Below the pieces are notes generated by a model that saw only the letters and a program-made list of their open reading frames with translations, was not told the DNA's origin and made no database searches. A stretch of 64,000 nucleotides of DNA, taken from Fontibacillus puldeungensis. Its GTDB lineage: Bacteria > Bacillota > Bacilli > Paenibacillales > Paenibacillaceae. The translations under genes were made by a program, and so were the position numbers. This document shows positions 59,520-64,000 of this stretch, piece after piece. Within the stretch, counting starts at the first letter, position 1. Each line of letters starts with the position of its first letter. Where the stretch lies: assembly GCF_042678945.1 (NCBI RefSeq), contig NZ_JBHTLM010000025.1, forward strand, positions 1 to 64,000, given 5' to 3'.

Positions 59520-59718
59520 GAACAGTCGCCCATTCCTTTTGCTCTTTCAGTTACGGTGCGATGTGGCACCGGGAGGCCCCCGCCGAACATTTCGAACACC
59601 TCCACCTCGTCAGCTTGCATTTGCCGTCCAGTCACGATCTAACCAGCCCCAATACGTGGCACTTAACGATATGAATGATTTAGATCTGACTCCTCGCGCG
59701 AAATCAAGCTCTGGCGCT
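59520..59718 (-). ncRNA. glmS ribozyme (glucosamine-6-phosphate-sensing)
   Basis: On the minus strand A-GCGCC (cleavage before the G at 59717) is followed, after a long P1/P2 region, by GACGAGGTGGAGGTG, TCGAAATGTTCGGCGG and GGGCCTCCCGG, the conserved core of the glmS ribozyme. It lies in the glmS leader and cuts its own mRNA when glucosamine-6-phosphate is plentiful. The 3' limit is approximate. Confidence 0.93.
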
Positions 59719-59769
59719 TATATTGCTAGTAACCTCACGATCCTCGCTTTCTTTACTCGAATATGCTTA

Positions 59770-59798
59770 ATTATATGCATCTTTGACCCGTTTGGCAA
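59770..59798 (-). promoter_or_regulatory. glmS promoter
   Basis: TTGCCA (59793-59798) and TATAAT (59770-59775) are 17 bp apart, about 45 bp upstream of the ribozyme cleavage site. Confidence 0.75.
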
Positions 59799-59859
59799 TA
59801 TTGATCTAGTCCCAATTAGCTTACTCTTTATGGAATCTTTTTTAATTTAAAAAAGAAAA

Positions 59860-59891
59860 CCGCTGAGTCCGGTTGTTTTCCGGTCCAGCGG
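59860..59891 (-). terminator. Terminator of glmM
   Basis: CCGCTG and CAGCGG outer arms with a CCGG inner stem, followed by a T-rich stretch on the minus strand, stand 29 bp after the glmM stop. Confidence 0.75.
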
Positions 59892-59920
59892 CTTACGATA
59901 TGATAAATGAAAATTTAGAG

Positions 59921-61261
59921 CTATACGAGCTCCTTCTCCACAACAGCTACGATTTGGCCAACCAGCTGCTCCAATTCCTGCTTATCCGGTCCTTCCGCCA
60001 TGACGCGAATCAACGATTCCGTTCCCGATGGACGGACGAGTACGCGGCCATTATCGCCAAGCTCACGCTCTACAGCAGCGACAGCTTCCTCAATCGCTGT
60101 GTTTCCAGCATATTTGCTCTTGTCCTGTACACGAACATTGACGAGCACCTGTGGATATTGCTTCATAATCTTCTTCAGCTCGCTCAGCGGCTTGCCGGTA
60201 GACTTCAGGGTATCTACTAGCTGGATTGCTGTCAGAATGCCATCTCCGGTCGTATTATAATCCAGGAAAATAACATGTCCAGACTGCTCGCCACCCAGGT
60301 TATACCCGCCGCGAAGCATTTCTGCCATAACGTAACGGTCGCCTACAGCCGTTTGCTGCGTGTTTAGGCCAAGCTTCTTCGTAGCCTTGTAGAAACCGAA
60401 GTTGCTCATTACGGTGGAAACTACTGTGTTGTCCTTCAGTTTGCCAGCTTTATTCATCGCATCGCCGCAAATGCACAAAATGTAGTCGCCGTCGACCTCT
60501 TCCCCATTTTCGTCAATGGCAATCAGGCGGTCAGCGTCCCCATCAAAGGCTAAGCCCAAATGTGCACCCTGACGAACTACTTCTTCCTTAAGCCCTTCAG
60601 GATGCGTAGAGCCGCAGTGATCGTTAATGTTCAACCCGTTAGGCTCTGCAGCGATCGTATGAACGTCAGCACCCAACTCCTTGAACAACTTAGGAGCAAG
60701 TTCATAGGCTGCCCCGTTCGCGCAATCCAGCACGATTTTGAGTCCTTCAAAGGAGGAAGAAATCGTCGTCTTCAAGTGATCCAAGTATTTCAGCTTGGAC
60801 TCGTTATCCACCGTTACGTTTCCTAAACCTCCACCGATCGGACGAGGCAGTTCGTCGATATTTTTATCAAGCAGTTCCTCAATTTGGAGCTCCGTTTCGT
60901 CTGACAATTTAAAGCCATCGCTTCCGAAAAATTTAATCCCATTATCCTCCACTGGATTGTGGGATGCAGAAATCATTACGCCAGCATCGGCCTTTAATAG
61001 TCTAGTCAGATACGCTACAGCAGGTGTTGTGACAACACCAAGCCGGATCACATCTGCACCAATCGACAGCATCCCTGCCACAAGTGCGGACTCCAGCATA
61101 ACGCCGGAAATACGCGTGTCCATGCCGATTACAACCTTAGGTTTTGGTGCTTGACCAGCAAGGACATAACCCCCGCAGCGTCCAATTTGAAAAGCAAGCT
61201 CAGCCGTCAGCTCTTTATTTGCAATACCTCTTACTCCATCAGTTCCAAAATACTTCCCCAT
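59921..61261 (-). CDS. glmM: Phosphoglucosamine mutase
   Basis: A 446-residue enzyme that isomerises glucosamine-6-phosphate to glucosamine-1-phosphate. The phosphoserine loop is ISASHNPVEDNGIKFFG near 100, the metal-binding motif is FDGDADRLIAID near 238 and the C-terminal phosphate-binding loop is RPSGTESLIRVM. It follows cdaR and shares the c-di-AMP operon, the common arrangement in Firmicutes. Confidence 0.97.
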   Translation of the reverse strand: MGKYFGTDGVRGIANKELTAELAFQIGRCGGYVLAGQAPKPKVVIGMDTRISGVMLESALVAGMLSIGADVIRLGVVTTPAVAYLTRLLKADAGVMISASHNPVEDNGIKFFGSDGFKLSDETELQIEELLDKNIDELPRPIGGGLGNVTVDNESKLKYLDHLKTTISSSFEGLKIVLDCANGAAYELAPKLFKELGADVHTIAAEPNGLNINDHCGSTHPEGLKEEVVRQGAHLGLAFDGDADRLIAIDENGEEVDGDYILCICGDAMNKAGKLKDNTVVSTVMSNFGFYKATKKLGLNTQQTAVGDRYVMAEMLRGGYNLGGEQSGHVIFLDYNTTGDGILTAIQLVDTLKSTGKPLSELKKIMKQYPQVLVNVRVQDKSKYAGNTAIEEAVAAVERELGDNGRVLVRPSGTESLIRVMAEGPDKQELEQLVGQIVAVVEKELV

Positions 61262-61357
61262 AATTTCACTCCTTCAACTATTTGCGAGGCTAAGTTTTGT
61301 CATGTCCTCTCATGATGTCCACAACCGTCTCTCTACACTCTATTGTGTTAACAAGCC

Positions 61358-62707
61358 TCACGTTCCGCCTGCCGTGCCATTGTTAGCCGCTTCTTCACCA
61401 TTCCCTGACGGGTTCGGACCTTGATTATCTGCCGAATTCGCAGGCTGTCCCTCAGAGTTCGTCGAAGCCGGCTTCCCCTTTTCTAAAATTTCGATTTGAA
61501 TTTCAGCCGATTTATCCTGGTCGGAGAGCTCCACATAGGACGGCAGCTTTACAGTTACTGGAACCGTATGCACCCCGACCCCCAAATGAGATATATCAGC
61601 CGTTACCTTGATTTGATCTGGCCCCACCCGACTCAAGGCATCCTCTGCACCAAGCACGGTGAGGGATATCATCCGATCGGATGGTCGGAGAAATTTCACA
61701 TCATACAGTGGATTTTCGTGCTCCAAGGTGATTGGAATGTTATCAACCTGCTTTTGTCCGCCTGGCTTTACCTTTAGTGTAATCGTAACAGAGCTCGGCT
61801 CGATTTTCTCAAAACCGTCCGGCGGAGTCAAGTCTACGGAGTATTTCGTCTCCTCCGAGCCGTCAAATCTTCCTAAATCAACCGTAAGCGGGAATGCGGT
61901 AATTCCGTCCAAAGCTCCCTTGGTCCCGTAAAGCGCAACGCCTTCCACATCGGTCTCGATTCCTGCTAATACATAGCCCGCCGGAAGCCGACCCGTTTGA
62001 TGCAGCTCGATCGGCACATTTTTGTACATTTTATTAATCGGAACCTCTACATCGACGGAGCTAGGAGAAATCTCCGCATTCTGCATCACTTGCCCCTGCT
62101 TATCATAAGCCACCAGTTTTACGGCTTTTCCCTTAATGGAATCCTTCAAACCAGTCACGTCAATCGTACCCTGAACTTTATCGAGATCATTCAGCTCGCT
62201 TTCTGGCAAGGTAACCTCAACATCGCTATCCCCAGAAATAATCGGTGTTCCGAGCAATAAACCATCAGCAGGCTCCCCCTTCGTCACTATCGTGACGGGA
62301 ACCTTCTTCGTCTCCTTGGCTTCAATCGTAACCTTCACAATCGATGGATCCATCGATACGAGTTGAACCCCAGGAGGCAATTCATGAGTTAATGGCAGCG
62401 TAAAAGTACCGGGTCCTACGTTTTCCAAATTCAATTTTACTTTATAATCGGAAAAGTCCGTTGTAATATCGGTGCGTTTGCCTTTAACTTCCAAACGAAC
62501 AGTACTCGGCTCGAGATCATAGAGTACATATTTCTTATCGTCAAATCCAGTCACTTGAATCTTCACATTGTCGATAACTTTGTTATTAACTACCGTTGTA
62601 GGGCTCACGGGAGACCCGCTATCTAAGTGAACCATAGCCCATAACATGATGCTGATCACAAGGGCCAGCACCTTCGCAAAATTGTTATGTGTCAGCCATT
62701 TATCCAT
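61358..62707 (-). CDS. cdaR: YbbR-domain regulator of the diadenylate cyclase
   Basis: A 449-residue protein with one N-terminal membrane helix (FAKVLALVISIMLWAMVHL, about 10-28) and an extracellular part of four YbbR repeats (each with VPVTV or VPIEL-type strands), then a Ser/Asn-rich tail. It binds CdaA and modulates c-di-AMP synthesis. I start it at the ATG at 62707 with GGGGGC upstream. The frame to 62782 lies inside cdaA. Its start overlaps the cdaA stop by 8 bp. Confidence 0.9.
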   Translation of the reverse strand: MDKWLTHNNFAKVLALVISIMLWAMVHLDSGSPVSPTTVVNNKVIDNVKIQVTGFDDKKYVLYDLEPSTVRLEVKGKRTDITTDFSDYKVKLNLENVGPGTFTLPLTHELPPGVQLVSMDPSIVKVTIEAKETKKVPVTIVTKGEPADGLLLGTPIISGDSDVEVTLPESELNDLDKVQGTIDVTGLKDSIKGKAVKLVAYDKQGQVMQNAEISPSSVDVEVPINKMYKNVPIELHQTGRLPAGYVLAGIETDVEGVALYGTKGALDGITAFPLTVDLGRFDGSEETKYSVDLTPPDGFEKIEPSSVTITLKVKPGGQKQVDNIPITLEHENPLYDVKFLRPSDRMISLTVLGAEDALSRVGPDQIKVTADISHLGVGVHTVPVTVKLPSYVELSDQDKSAEIQIEILEKGKPASTNSEGQPANSADNQGPNPSGNGEEAANNGTAGGT

Positions 62708-63530
62708 TGTTTTTGGCCCCCTTCTTTTTCCGGAAAGGCCCACGTTTCTCTTTCTCTGCGGAGTTTTGACGAAGCTCTTCATATAACTTGGAGATCAGCG
62801 ATTCCTCATTGATATCGCGCACAACCTGCCCGTCGATGGCAAGAGAAATTTGCCCGGTTTCCTCGGATACAACGACGGAGACCGCATCGCCTACCTCGCT
62901 AATGCCGATTGCCGCGCGGTGCCGTGTACCGAGCTCCTTGCTGATGAACGGGTTTTCCGATAACGGCAAATAGCAGGCTGCCGCCGAAATTTTTTGCCCC
63001 TGGATAATGACAGCCCCATCGTGCAGCGGTGTATTCGGAATAAAAATATTAATCAGCAGTTGCGAAGTAATGATGGACTGCATAGGAATTCCAGACTCGG
63101 TGTATTCGTTAAGCCCTGTGTCACGTTCAAAGACAATTAAGGCCCCAATTTTTCTACGTGATAAATAATTTACGGCCTTAATAATCTCGCCGATTTCCTT
63201 GCTTAATTCCTCTTCGTCGGCTATATTTCTGCCAAACAATTTTCCCCGCCCAAGCTGCTCAAGCGCACGTCTAAGCTCTGGTTGAAAAATAATAAAGATC
63301 GCCAGCACCCCAAAGGTGAACATCTGATTCATAAGCCATTTCAGCGTGTACAAATCAAACCACGTACTCACCGCCCAGATTACCACGAGAACTAATATCC
63401 CTTTAAGTAGCTGGACAGCCCTTGTTCCCCGTACGAGTAAAATCAGGTGGTAAATGATGTAGGTAACGATCAGTATATCTATAATATCCTTGATCGAGTC
63501 CTGCCAAGTCAGACTGGTAAAATAGTTCAT
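62700..63530 (-). CDS. cdaA: Diadenylate cyclase CdaA
   Basis: A 276-residue membrane enzyme that makes cyclic di-AMP from two ATP. Three N-terminal helices are followed by a DAC domain with HDGAVIIQG near 173 and GTRHRAAIGISE near 206, the two catalytic motifs. c-di-AMP controls potassium and osmolyte transport. It is first in the cdaA-cdaR-glmM block, with GGGGG 7 bp before ATG. Confidence 0.96.
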   Translation of the reverse strand: MNYFTSLTWQDSIKDIIDILIVTYIIYHLILLVRGTRAVQLLKGILVLVVIWAVSTWFDLYTLKWLMNQMFTFGVLAIFIIFQPELRRALEQLGRGKLFGRNIADEEELSKEIGEIIKAVNYLSRRKIGALIVFERDTGLNEYTESGIPMQSIITSQLLINIFIPNTPLHDGAVIIQGQKISAAACYLPLSENPFISKELGTRHRAAIGISEVGDAVSVVVSEETGQISLAIDGQVVRDINEESLISKLYEELRQNSAEKEKRGPFRKKKGAKNNG

Positions 63531-63716
63531 GGTGCAACCCCCGGATTATTCCTTGCAGCCAAACGGCCGCAAGAAAACGATATGTACAGCGTCAATGCTT
63601 ACCTCTGGTTTCTAACTACTAGGTTATAACGTTCACATGTCAGATGCAAGCGCTCCGTATCTATAGTATCTTTCGTATCCCGTTGTAATATTTTCCTTTT
63701 ATAAAAAAATAAAAAA

Positions 63717-63744
63717 GCGCCTTGATTCCCGGAAGGGAGGCGCC
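63717..63744 (-). terminator. Terminator of the partial gene upstream of cdaA
   Basis: GGCGCC and GGCGC arms with a CCC/GGG inner stem precede TTTTTTATTTTTTT on the minus strand. Confidence 0.8.
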
Positions 63745-63769
63745 AAAAATGGTGGTGCGGAGTATGCCA

Positions 63770-64000
63770 TTACCTGTAGGCGACTTCCGAAAACGTATTG
63801 ATGATCCTATACCATATCCAATCCAGCGCCTGATCGATTTGTTTTACCTCACCGGATATGTGGGCTGTTGAAGCCTGGTAATAAGACCCGTCAATCACCG
63901 TCAGGTTGCCCTGCACTTCACCGTAGATTTCAGCCTTGCCATTCTCTACAGTGAGATTGCCGGCAATTTTGGAATTGCTCGGTACCGTAACCGTATCGCC
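63770..64000 (-). CDS. C-terminal part of a probable anti-sigma factor with a bactofilin-like tail
   Basis: An incomplete gene running off the right edge, 76 residues visible to the TAA at 63770. IAGNLTVENGKAEIYGEVQG followed by NLTVIDGSY is a beta-helical repeat like polymer-forming (bactofilin) domains, and the end DWIWYRIINTFSEVAYR is amphipathic. In Bacilli the gene before cdaA is often the anti-sigma-W factor RsiW, so I suspect such a protein with a bactofilin-like extension. The N-terminal part is outside the window, so this is not certain. Confidence 0.6.
   Translation of the reverse strand, partial: GDTVTVPSNSKIAGNLTVENGKAEIYGEVQGNLTVIDGSYYQASTAHISGEVKQIDQALDWIWYRIINTFSEVAYR

Noticed and set aside
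59304..59850. Plus-strand ORFs over the glmS leader
   Set aside because: They run across the ribozyme, whose conserved core explains the sequence. They lack ribosome sites.

Overview
The window looks like the chromosome of a Gram-positive, endospore-type Firmicute, most likely Paenibacillus or a close relative. The reasons are strong AGGAGG-type ribosome sites with frequent GTG/TTG starts, lipobox solute-binding proteins, several LplABC/YesMN-style sugar systems, a glmS ribozyme, and the CdaA-CdaR-GlmM-GlmS block. Most genes lie on the minus strand. There are no rRNA or tRNA genes, no CRISPR array and no intact insertion sequence.

Layout: 0.2-7 kb is an ABC-transporter operon with a GH130 enzyme and a DUF1861 protein, divergent from a LacI regulator (probable mannoside utilisation). 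7-12 kb holds NO and redox functions: truncated haemoglobin, quinol NO reductase, two thioredoxin-fold proteins, and an ArsR-rhodanese fusion whose apparent operator also sits at the trxA promoter. 12-17 kb carries an rRNA methylase-like gene, a TetR/SMR efflux pair with a perfect operator, an uncharacterised methyltransferase-like gene, a class-I amidotransferase and an anchored protein. 17-21 kb is an LplABC-type importer. 21-28 kb carries an ABC-F ATPase with an attenuator-like leader, a UvrD-type helicase, a small unknown gene, and an NmrA-like reductase with its Rrf2 regulator.

28-47 kb is a second large glycan locus: a YesMN-type two-component system with its own solute-binding protein, a 1119-residue DUF5107/TPR protein divergent from an AraC regulator, a mutarotase-like protein, a GH35 beta-galactosidase, a complete ABC importer and two beta-propeller glycosidases. 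47-52 kb is a LicT-controlled beta-glucoside PTS operon with two antiterminator sites. 52-57 kb is AT-rich and decayed: a frameshifted GNAT gene, a truncated AraC gene, a duplicated ~100-bp module and unknown genes, followed by a flavin reductase and AdaA. 57-64 kb is the conserved cdaA-cdaR-glmM-glmS block, ending in part of a probable anti-sigma gene.

The most unusual signal is a dispersed intergenic element present four times (10.85, 16.9, 25.7 and 44.9 kb). Each copy has four imperfect palindromes of the form TARNTGYA-N5-TRCANYTA, at centre spacings of 51, about 61 and 51 bp. Spacing is conserved although the sequence between the sites is not, which suggests a phased protein-binding array. 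All similarity and spacing statements were made by eye from the sequence.
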